Shown here: positions 48,901-60,900 of the stretch, one piece after another
Numbering within the stretch: the first letter of the stretch is position 1
Layout of the letters: each line of letters starts with the position of its first letter
Source: Branchiostoma floridae
Taxonomy: Eukaryota; Chordata; Leptocardii; Amphioxiformes; Branchiostomatidae
Length of the DNA stretch: 64,000 nucleotides
Assembly: GCF_000003815.2 (NCBI RefSeq)
Contig: NC_049993.1
Coordinates: 18,009,139 to 18,073,138 of the forward strand
Reading direction: 5' to 3'
The notes under the pieces: generated by a model
The model's database searches: none
What the model was told of the DNA's origin: nothing
What the model saw: only the letters and a program-made list of their open reading frames with translations
Program-made: the position numbers and the translations under genes

Positions 48901-51900
48901 CAAAAATCTGATAAAAGCTCCTTGGTGGAAGCTACAGGCTGCTTGGGGACGCCGTCCACGGCCGTAAAAGCCACACACTGTTTGTTTTGCTATTGTTATG
49001 ATTGTTGACAATGTGTGTCGGTGCCCTTTCGCATACGATAATCTCATTAAAACCCGTTTTTCAAGGTCTCAGTTCAGTCTCTCTAACTCCTGGAATAGTG
49101 TTTTCGTGACAATGGGAATTGGCCGACGGAAAAAAATGTCGAGCTGGCTAGAGCCCTGAATCAAACCAAAATCAGTCAGCACTACAGTGCAATAACTACC
49201 AAGGCAGCAAGGTCAAAGAGAGAGAGTGTAGGATATCTATGTTATTAACATTTGTGTTATTCCAGAAACCTCAGGCCATTCCAGGAGCAAAAAAGAAAAG
49301 AATATCATTGGTGAAACCAAACTGTGGTACACACAAACAGGACAGGCAGTTAGAAAATGCTTGATGTGCAACACCAAAACTGAAAATTTTCCCACCTTGG
49401 CCACCTGCATCAGGACTATGCTGTGCTTAATAGACTCCAGCATGGCCTAAAAACAGAAATTACAAATAGATTAAAATGTGTTCCCATTTATACATGATCG
49501 GATACAAGCTAGGTCACGTTTGTGAAAGCATCCTTCTCATTGTAGCAACACCTAGCTGCAGTAAAAGTAGAACAAGTATTACCATGAGGAAGGTGACAGA
49601 CAGTCCACTGAAATGATAGCAGGTGAAACAAACATTGTGTGCAATGAACATGCTTNNNNNNNNNNNNNNNNNNNNNNNNNNNNNNNNNNNNNNNNNNNNN
49701 NNNNNNNNNNNNNNNNNNNNNNNNNNNNNNNNNNNNNNNNNNNNNNNNNNNNNNNTAGTTTTGACCAACTGTACATGCGGTTCATTCAGCCTGAATGGCA
49801 TTGGAATTTACAACAGACACATAACCTACTCAGTCCGCATATGTACATAAAAACAATATATATATGTATATCAAAAAATAGTATACAACATGCTTAACAT
49901 GTGTCATGTTGTGTCTGTATTGATTTTGAAACATTAAAAAAATCCACAAACAAACACACGTGCATGGTCATATTATATATGTGCTGTAATCCTTATAATG
50001 TTATTTATGAAATTTTGTTGCACTGTATCTGTATGTAGCTTAGTATCTGTATGTAGCGTAGTAGCCGTTGCCATACTACTTGTATCCTGTGTAAAGTTAA
50101 TTCATTCATTCATACTGTACTCACATTTGAAACATCCACCAAGCTCTGCAACCTCTGAGTAAAGAATAAAAGAAGACACAATCAATAACAACACTTTAAT
50201 AAAAGACAGGAAAATGAGACAGTGATATTTGACAGTCTTTTTAAGGAAGTTTCAATAGATCCTGTTTGGTCAAAAACAGAAAAAAATAGTACATCCACTT
50301 GTCAAATGAGAGGGATCAAGACCAACTAAGTAAATGGAAAAATGAGATTTGCATAACATTCCTGATCAATAGTGTCTTAACACTCTAAAATCAAAAAAAG
50401 TTTTACCTTTTTCTCATCCTCATCTTCACAGGCATCAGTTCTGGCCTCCAAAGCCTGTAGAAAAGTGATGAAAACAAGGAAAACATTAAAAATAAATACT
50501 GTATAACCAACAAACTATAACTAGCTGTCAAGTCTATATATAACTTCAACCTGCTAATTGTGGTAATCAAAAGAATTTCAACTTAAGTGATGGTATAAGA
50601 ATGTAGGCATACATTTTTTTTTTTGGATGTGAAGTTACAACTGTTTTTAGACTTAAAATGTTAGGTGGGGCCATGTGGCGTAGCTGTAGAGTGTTTCGCC
50701 CAGAAGCCAGAGGTTTTGGGTTCAAATCCTGTCATGCTTCTAATCTTGTGCCCTTGGAAAAGACTCTTAGTCTTAACACAACTTTCTTCACTCCACCCAG
50801 GTGAAAAACCATCACCATTATAATAACTTGGTTTATTTCCATCGCACCAACATTACAATATAATTACAATCTAAGATATGAGTGGACATCTCGCAGCCGT
50901 AGGCTGAATTGCATGTAAGCCACTATGTTAAAACAATTTGCTCCATCAATGAATACATTAAAAAGGTTAAGACAATAGATTCTAATATAAATATACATGT
51001 AATACTAGAAAGGCCGACATTTGCTTAAGAGCAAATACAGCATATTTCAGCCATACCCCTTCCCACGCAACATTGGACTGTTCCAAATCACCCCTGCGCA
51101 AAAATGGAACATCCTCTTAACAGTACATTATCCCCCAAAATGGACTGGTATTGTGAATTGATTCCAGGTAAAAACAGAGCTTGCTTCTATTTTTCATCCT
51201 CCTAACGCCCGGTCCCCAACGGCACTACCTTATGGGGCCCTGCTGTCCCAGGCCCTACCTACGGGTATTATGATTGTCGCCACAAACAATCTGTCAACCA
51301 ATCAGAGAACAGGCCTTCCTTGGGCTTGTTGTTGTCGCAAGCTGTCTCGCAAAGGCCGCTGGGAAGCTATGAGCCAATCATGTTACGTATTACCATGACT
51401 TTGTTTGCTCACCATGCCAACGCCCGATCCCCAACGGCTGACTGCCCATATAAGGGCAAGCTCATTAATATTCATAAGCAAGGCACCCCTAATAACCGAA
51501 TACTGTGGCTGATTTGTCAGGGTTGATATCATAGGCTTTGCCGTGATTGTCAACCCTGAGTGTGAGGGTGCTATTTTTCAGAAAATGACAATAATCACAC
51601 CTTCCATTCAGAAAATTTTCATCATGACTGAAAATTGTTGAATGATTTCATGTAATGCCATTAACAATTTTCAGTACGATAACTAGGTGTAAGTTTAAAA
51701 AAGTATAAGCTCCTTGTGATGTGGGTACATTTATTATTGCAGTGAACTTTTTTTATTCAAGTAGGACATACGATTTAATAATTATCAAGCAGGTGCAGGT
51801 ACTGTAGGAGCGTTTGTTTTCTTCAAGCTGTAAAACTGTTAAACTGTTTTACTTTGTATGCAATCAGCCATCGAGCCTATTCTTATTTTAGTTTCCTGCC

Positions 51901-54900
51901 AGACCCGGAAGATACGATTGAACCTTGTTCGAGGATTTATTTTCGTCTGTCTGGTCAGTCTGTTCATACCCTGGCGCTGAGAGTGTTTTATTGGGCTGAA
52001 ACTCTGGCAGTTTAAAGTTACTTACAATTTAAATGTTCAAAGTTTATGTCAAACAACAACAGCACTAGGAAATGTGGCCACTATAGACAGGTGGTCACTA
52101 TAGAGAAAATGCTGATCTATTGACTAGGAGCCATACGTTACACATGATTTCAGTACACTGATCATTAATCATATAAACATTGCACAGGTAAGCCAATTGT
52201 TTAGATGTACAATTAAGTTCAAATAATTCTGAAGAGAAATATTGATGAGAAAATAATCATTCTCGCCACTGTCTAACTTATAATTACGTATCAAAACTAA
52301 ACGCAGATTTTCTAACTAACGCACCTTTCGCCGACTTCATCAAAGGACCGCCGGCTATCAATCAAACACGGCTGTTGATTAGACTTAGAGCTTCAAACCG
52401 TCATGTGCTGTGTGCCAGTTGACAGCAAACTTCATGCTACGTGATGTTTTACATTGCTTGGACCTTCTTTCCTACAGCGGTGCTTCTACAAAATATTTAG
52501 ACTGTAACACTGATTCCCACATGTTTTATAGAATAGAATTTGACGCAGAACAGCGTTTTTTGCTGGGTATTTTTCTTGAAACATGTCCGTGGGAATATCA
52601 GCGAGGCGGCGACGTAGGGATATCAGACCATCAACAAAAGTCGCACGGCGGCTAACGGCGCAGCGAAGATACTAGCGCTATAAATAAGCGCTTCAACTAA
52701 GGATGGCAACCCGAACAATATTTTTGTATACTGTTGAGCTAAGTAAAGTTTGTTGTTTTTGAGGTTTTAGTTGTCATTGAAGCTTTGACCCGAAATATTT
52801 TAAAGTCAAACTGCTGAAGAGAAGTGACTGCTACGATTATCGTAGATATGGCCCTAAAAAAACTGATAAAAGAAGCCTTAAGTATAGTCTAAAATGCAAG
52901 AGCTTCCGGGGGGGCTTCACCCACCTGGGTCCCCCCCACAGTGGCCCTGCCCCTGGACCCCGCCTGGGACATTCGGCGGCCCCCGGACCCCTGTCCGACG
53001 CTTTGAAAAAATCCTGGCGAGAAGTCTGTACGGCCTGAGTCTTCAAGTTAACGTATTGTGTGGTCCCGCTTATGAATATTAATTAGCCTTCGCTTTCCTC
53101 TTCGCTGATTGGCTGAACCATTAATTGAATTAACTCTTCCTGCCGGCTAGACAGCACGTCACCGGAACGTACTGCGCCTGCGCGAACCCTGGTGGTTTGG
53201 GGCTTGGTTTGGTCAACGTTGCATTGAAATCCCGCTTGTTGCACAGTATATGTTAGAGACATGGTTTCATGTAAAACGTACACGGGATTTTACCCTTATA
53301 TACGCACGTACTTTCTTAAATGCGGCCCTTTAGTAAACCGGGGGTTTAGCAAGGTTTAGCATGTCTATACTTTTTGCGCATGCGCAGTACGTTCCGGTGA
53401 CGTGCTCGGCTAGACGCAGGTGCAGATGTCGGCTCTGTGGGGTGAACGTCCGAAAGGTCATGGCATGGAGAACGAAAGAAAACCAATTTCCCCTAAAAAA
53501 AGTGCTGTAATTAAGCCTTTTACAGTACTTTATGCCAAAAATTTTACTTGGATCATTTTACCAACTATCTTATGCCTATCTATACCAAATGTTACTCATA
53601 CCAGGGTACAGGGGTGCAAAATATACCGTTATAAGACCGTCAACAACAGTCGCACGGAGCTAACAGCGCAGCGAAAATACCATCGCTAGCGTTTCAACTT
53701 CGGATAACAAGTTATAAGTACTGTTGAACTCAGTAACGTTAAAGTTTGTTTTTAGTTGCCTTTGACGGTTTGACATGAAATAGTGTTACGCTAAACTCCT
53801 GAAGAGAAGTTAAGTGACTGCTGCGATTATCATAGATATGCCCCTAAGAACTGATACAATATAAAGCCTTCTGAATAGTCTAAAATGCGAGAGCCTTAGG
53901 CGGGCTTCGCTCTCCCTGGCGGGAACACTGCTATATACGGGATCATGAGGCCCCGCTTATGAATATTAATTAGCCTTTGGCCTCCTCTTCGCTGATTGGA
54001 TAGGTCTTTGATTCAATTAACTCTCCGGCTGACGCGCACAGGTGTGGCTCTGTGCGGGGTCACGGAAGGTCACGTCAGGAGGCCAAAAGAAAACAAATTT
54101 CCCCTCAGAAAAGTGCCAAAATTAATCATTTTAAAGTTGTTTATGTCAAAAATTTTACTTGAATCTTGTTACCAAGTATCTAATGCCTATCTATACCAAA
54201 TTTCAGGTCATTTAATTGTAATACCAGGGTACAGGAGCCAAAAGTGTCCTTTTTTGGTCAAAAATTGGCCAAAAATCGCAAAAATAAGCATTTTGTTGCA
54301 CTGTACACCAAAAGTGTTATTGAATTTATATGAAGGGATTATCAAGGCACATCTGTGTCAAATTTCAGCTCATTCGGTTGCAATACCAAGGTACAGGAGC
54401 CAAAAGTGTCCTTTTTTGGTCAAAAATTGGTCAAAAAATCGCAAAAATAAGCATTTTGTTGTACTGTACACAAAAAGTGTTATTGAATTTATATGGGGGC
54501 ATTATCAAGGCACATCTCTGTCAAATTTCAGCTCATTTGGTTGTAATACCAGGGTACAGGGGCCAAAAGTGTCCTTTTTTGGTCAAAAATTGGTCAAAAA
54601 ATCGCAAAAATAAGCATTTTGTTGTACTGTACACCAAAAGTGTTATCAAATTTATATGGAGGCATTATCAAGGCACATCTCTGTCAAATTTCAGCTCATT
54701 TGGTTGTAATACCAGGGTACAGGGGCCAAAATATACAGTTTTGGTCTAAAATTGACCAAAAACTCTCAATAAAATCATTTTAGAGGCAGATATGAAAAAA
54801 CTGAGAAAAAAGCATCAAGGTATTGGCCCATTCTACCCCTGTGCCAAATTTCAGGTCATTCGGTCCAGGAACGGCGGAGATGAATCACTTTGAAGATTTG

Positions 54901-57900
54901 ACAGGAGAAAGAAGAAAGAAAGAAAGAAAGAAAGAAGAAACACTAGAAAGGCCGACATTTGCTTGGGTGCAAATACAGCATATTTCAGCCATACCATTCC
55001 CACGCAACATTGGACTGTTCCAAGTCACCCCTGCGCAAAAATGCAATATTTTAACTGTAAGTTATCCCCAAAAGAGAACTAATATTGTGAATTGATTTCA
55101 GGTCAAAACAGAGCTTGCCCAATATGAACCGGGCCCATATGGAAGAATATAATCTTCCACAGGAGCGCCTATGCATAACTGATTGGCTTTTAGAATTGCG
55201 GCAGCTCCTATTTTTCCGAGAGTGAAAAAAACCCGCATCTTCCATTCAGAAGATTTTCATCATGAAATTACATGACGCCATTGAACAATTTCCACTTCGA
55301 TAACTAGGTCTAAGTACCGTCATAATCTCCTTGTGATGTGGGTACATTTATTATTGCATTGCTTTTTTTTAATCAAGTAGGGCATACGTTTTAATAATTG
55401 TCAAGCAGGTGCAGGTGTTGTGTAGTAGGAGTGTGTTGTTGTTGTTTTTTTTTTCAAGCTAAAAACTTCAATCTTCCTCTTGTTTTGTATGAGCCATTAC
55501 ATAAACGGAGACGTCTCGAATTTTTACAAGAATTTTACCACCCTGTCGCTTCATTTCTTTTCTGAAAAATCCCAGGACCAACAAGTTAACTTGATTTGGC
55601 TTTATCTATATATTTCATTTTCCTTCGAATTCTTTGTTAAGTATATGTCCTGTATACCACTGTTAAATTGTTTTATTTTGTATGCAATCAGCCATCGGAC
55701 GTAATCTTGTCTGAGTGTTGTAATTTCCTGCTCGTAGCGTGCGAGACCTGGAGGATAGGAGTTTCTACCTTGTTCAGGGGTTTCTTTTTGGAGGTCAGTG
55801 GTGATACTCTGGTACTAAGAGTGTTTTATTGGGCTCAAACTCTGGCAGTTTAAAGTTACTTACACTTTGAATGTACAAAGTTTACGTCAAAAAAGAACAA
55901 CAACAACACTAACGTTAGAACTACCTACATTTGTTTGGGAAAAAATACATGCATTCTCGCCACTGTCAAACTTACGTATCAAAAGTAAACGCAAACTGTC
56001 CAATTTTCCCGCGTTTTCTGCCAAGTAACATTTTCTCGATTGTCTCAACTAACCCCCAAAGTCAAATCTGCCAAAAATGATTGATAGTGCTATGCGGAAT
56101 GTTGGTAAATTCATCGACACAGACTTGTATTCTAACGTTCAATGCACGCGTACCGTCCACTGCCGCTCAAATGACACTGTCTGAACTCCAAATCCTCGCA
56201 AACTACAATTTCAAACCGGGCACAGAGTAACATATGGCCACTATAAGGCTGTAATATGCATCTGTTTGTGTATATACGGGATTGCAAGGCCCCGCTTATG
56301 AATATTAACTAGCATTCGCCTTTCTCGTCGCTGATTGGCTGGCGTCCATAAAGTAATTAACTCTCGCTCTCCCCAGACCGCTGGCACCTGTGGGCTCTGG
56401 GGTCACGGGAGTTCACGGGAGAAGGCCGAAAGAAAACCAATTTCCCCTCAGAAAAGTGCAGAAATTAATAATTTAAATTGGTTCATGCCAAAAATTTTAC
56501 TTGGATCATTTTACCAACTATCTAATGCCTATCTACACCAAATTTAAGGTCATTCCATTGTAATTCAATGGTACAGGGGGCCAAAATATACCGTTGTGGT
56601 CAAAACGTGACCTTTAAACTTCAATAAAATCATTTTAGAGACAGATATGAAAAAAATGAGAAAAAAGCACCTCGGTATTGACCCACTCTACTCTTGTGCC
56701 AAATTTCAGGTCATTCGGTCCCGGAACGACGGAGATGATTCGATTTGAAGATTTGACAGGAGAAAGAAAGAAAGAAAGAAAGAAACATTACGAATACAAT
56801 ATATTTCACCATACCATATATGGTATGGCTGAAATATAACAATATGTACTAAGACCGGCTATTTGAGCACATGTTCGTTCAAGAGATTGGTTAGATATGG
56901 TATTGGGCTTGTTTTGAAGCGCTTGGTGCGCACTGGCATGTAGTCGAGCTTATTTCCATTTCTTGTCTCCCTACCACTAACATCACCTCTTGACTGTGGT
57001 AGCCAGTCCCTGTAGAGGTCGGAGGTGAGGACATTCCTGGCGAATTTTAAACAAAGCTCGACCCTGCGTTCCTCCAGTGTTTGCAGTTGGAGAACTTCAC
57101 ACGCTAAAGCGTAGGTAGAAAACTTCCTGCCCAGGATTATTCTGGTAGCCCGTCGCTGGATGCGTTCGATCTGATCACGTTGCTTTATTGTCAAGCCCGG
57201 ATGCCAGAGTGGCGCGGCGTACTCCAGCACAGGGCGGACGTAACATGTATATACCGTTACGAGGTCTTCGGTTGGTAAGTCAAATTGACGCAGTCTGCAT
57301 AGGATGTGCAGCCTCTGGTTTCCCTTCTTGGATGTTTCTGTGACGTGAGTGTCCCACCTCAAGTCGTCTTGAAATGTAACTCCAAGACACTTGGCTACCT
57401 TGACAACTGTTAACTGGTGGCCGTTGATGTTGAGAACTGGAGGTGGTGGTGGGATGCGGGAAAAACAGATTACCATGGCTTTGCACTTGCCCGGATTGAG
57501 CTTCATGCTGTTGTCCTCAGTCCAACCTGAAAGATGGTCCAGATCGTCCTGTATGTTGGGTGGTTGGGACAGCAGTCGGGACTCAACAAGGTTGAGATCG
57601 TCTACAAATGCCCAAGACGGAGAAGCTACAATGCTGGGTAGTTCGTTAACATGGGCTATGAAGACAATTGGTCCGAGCTTTGTGCCTTGAGCCAAGCCAC
57701 ACGTAAGACGCTTTGTGTGGGACAACGCCCCCCGGTATCTCGTTCTCTGAGTCCGTCCTTCATGGAAGCTGGCGATCCACGGAATTACTTCTGGCCGAAC
57801 ACCAATCTCAAGTAGATGCTTCATTGCCACTGTGTGGTCAACAAGGTCAAACGCCTTGCTGAAGTCAGTTAAAACCCATGTGCTGCAGGTCCCCTGCTTA

Positions 57901-60900
57901 TCCGCGGTTCTGTACAGTTGATTTGCCAGATTAACTAGGCAATGAGTGGTTGAACGTCCCTTCAAACATCCAAACTGACTAGTTGATATAGATCTGTTTA
58001 TGTCCTGTAGAACCCAGGAAACGATGAAGTCCTCACAAACCTTCGCGAGGAGTGAGGTCAGGGAAACGGGTCGGAGTTGATCTATACTGGGTGGGCGGGT
58101 CTTGGGCAGAGGTACTACGACCGCTTCTTTCCACTGTTGTGGTACTACTCCCTCACGCAGCGAAGTGTTGAAGATGTCAGTAAGGGGTGTAGATATTTCG
58201 TAGGCAAACTCTCGTATCAACTTGCCCGTTATTCCATCTGGGCCCGGCGATTTTGTCGTCTTAACTCTCAGCAGTTTGTGGTACACTTCCCACGGTTGTA
58301 CGGTGGGAGGAGGGCGGGAAGGGAGGAATGCCGGGAGTTTGGACAGGTCCAGAGGGGGGAGCGACGTTGTGATGTCTGAAAACCTCGTGTTGATGATGTT
58401 TGCGATGTCGACGTCGTTTTCTGGGTCAACACCATCGACTGGTACCATCATGTCCTTTCTTTGGGTGCCTGTCAGAACTTTCAGTTCTTTGAACCAAGCG
58501 CGTGGGTTTTCTCTTTTCAACTTCTGAATTCTAGTACTGTAGAACAGTTTTCTTGCTCTCTTAATCGCTGTCTGGATCTTGTTACGGAGTGCTCACCATA
58601 CCACCCAGTTCTGTGCCTGAAACGCACGCTGTCGGGACTTGATCGCAGACTTGATCTTCGGGGACATCCACGGCTTGTCTTGTACGTGGGTTCTAATGGT
58701 CTTGTACGGAAAGTAGGTTTCTATTGCCTGATTTAAAGCTACATAGAGAGCGGAGGTTTTGCTTTGTGTTCCCTGTGCGCTCAACACCTCTTCCCAATGG
58801 TGTGTCGTAATCCACTGGCCGAAGGATCGGATGTTAGAGTCCTTCATTGGTCGTATCCTTCTCTTTGTGGTCTTGTTCACGACAGCCTGGTGTTTAGGAT
58901 GGAGTAAAACAATGCTGTGATCGCTGCGCCCCAAGGGCGAGGTTACAGTGGGCGGGTGATAGAAAACATTCAAGTTTGTGATAATGAGGTCAAGAATAGC
59001 CTCGGATCGGGTTGGAACATTAACAATCTGTTGTAGACCATTGCCAGAGCACACCCCTCTCACATCAACATGGTTAAAATCACCCATTATCAAATAACCT
59101 GCATTATCATATCTGGTTCTTAGATCATCTACCGTATCTAACAGGTGTTGCCTTAAAGCGTCTTCACAAGAAGATTGTGGCGGTGAACTAAACATTACAC
59201 TAAAATAACATCCTGGCTAGAACCCTACACTTCATTATGAAACATGTACATGTTCAGCAGATCGTCCAGGCTCCTTTCCTGCCACGTACAATCCAAAAGC
59301 AACTGTGGCCACCACCATTGACACCTTTGTGTCAAGGCCTCCAAATTGTACTGACACTAAGGCATATTGCGTTGGTGGTCTCCCTTATTCAAGAAACAGA
59401 ATGATTGACACGATGATATACTTTTGCACAATGACATACTTTTTCATATTCTTGTACGATGATATACTTCTTGTGCGATGATATACTGTCTTCTTGTACA
59501 ATGATATATAGCGGTTGCTTCAACAGAAAGAGGATGCTTAACACCATGTTAGCCCACCTTTGTCTGTTTGATAAGGATCTGCAGATAGGCGTCTGCCTCC
59601 ATCAGTTTGGTGTCAAAGTCAGCTGTTGTGGTGATGGGGTGAGAGGTCACACTAGTCGGGAACTGGGGGGGGGGGCATAAACATCTTAGTCAAACAGTCT
59701 TTTACTGGTAAAATGTATATGAATTAATGAATGAAATTACATGTATATTAAAGTGTCTTGCGTTTAGCTAACGCCAGGCCCGCGTAATTATAAGACGCGT
59801 ACCAACACAAAGCTTTATCTTTAATTAGTGCATTTTTTCTGTATCTAGTGTATCATGCAGTAAGTGTAACATACATCATAACCTACACTAGGTGACTGGG
59901 AGTGGCGAGTGATGGTGTCCTCCAGTGCTGAGATCCAACGTTCTCTCTCATCCGCATCACGGGCTGCAGAATAGTTATAGAAACATCCGTAAGCTTGTGT
60001 ACAAGTAGCACTCAGTACAGTCTACTAGACAGATGAGGTCCACCTGGCCATTTTGTGACCACATTGATGATTCCTTTAAGTTATGATCATAAAACATATC
60101 ATATTCTGTTCTTTTATCACCACCATAACTGAAAAGCAAAAAGATGAATTCATCTTACATAAATTTTATCTTGTATTTAAATGAATGTGAACTGAACTTT
60201 CTCTCTGCCAAGAGACACAACATTATTTTAATGGTTGTATCAACTCAAAAGCACTTAATATGTTTTTCTAAATCTAATACCACTTACCCTGAAAGTGAAA
60301 GGTCTTGCCGTCACAGTTGATAGTGAAAGTGCTGTCATCTTCATCATCAATTCCAATCACTGCTCCCTGCACAGGGCACAAGGTATATGTTACATCAATG
60401 AACCTTACAGAACGTACAACTTACTACAAGCAGCATTTAACTACTAGTAAGGCCACAGTATTGTTTCTTGGCAAGTCTACAAGAAGAAAGAGGCTCAGAG
60501 GGAAAGTATTATCTTAAGTTGGTCCATACAGTTTAAGGGATTAGAATGATATACTATCATATAGTAAAGTCACGTCATGTCACCACCTTGCACTATGTAA
60601 AGTACAGCATGTTCTCATACCTAAAAGCTCTATGAAGCAAGATGCTATTAAATCAAAGAGACCTTATTCATCCACCAAGTCAAGATTGTGACTTATCAAA
60701 ACTTATATATGAAATGAAATTTCAAAAACATTCAAGTTTTTAATTTGACTTTAGTAATTCTTTAAAGAAGCAGCAGATCTATTCTAAGAAACCCGCCACC
60801 ACTGAAGATTCTATTCTAGTTTGTCGTACCGCGAACATGTGGCCGGGATCATGTGGGTTGTTTTTGTCCTCAGTACCAATCCTGGCCCCCTGATAAGGAA

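Larger units (their letters stand above)
51002..56860. repeat. Large repeat unit present twice in tandem
   Basis: Unit 1 runs from about 51002 to 54943 and unit 2 from about 54944 to the LINE at 56860. Both start ACTAGAAAGGCCGACATTTG and share ordered landmarks: CACGCAACATTGGACTGTTC, TTGTGATGTGGGTACATTTA, TTTTATTGGGCT(G/C)AAACTC, CGCTTATGAATATTAA. Unit 1 is longer because the CGCTTATGAATATT module is itself duplicated (53068, 53954) and a MITE and a 162-bp array are inserted. It is all in one OSBPL9 intron. Confidence 0.7.

Noticed and set aside
53996-54749. Two long overlapping repetitive frames (about 205 and 139 codons)
   Set aside because: They arise from a 162-bp tandem repeat without a start context, splice sites or a recognisable domain.
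58077-58736. Plus-strand frames around 58-58.7 kb
   Set aside because: They are antisense to the LINE reverse transcriptase frame.
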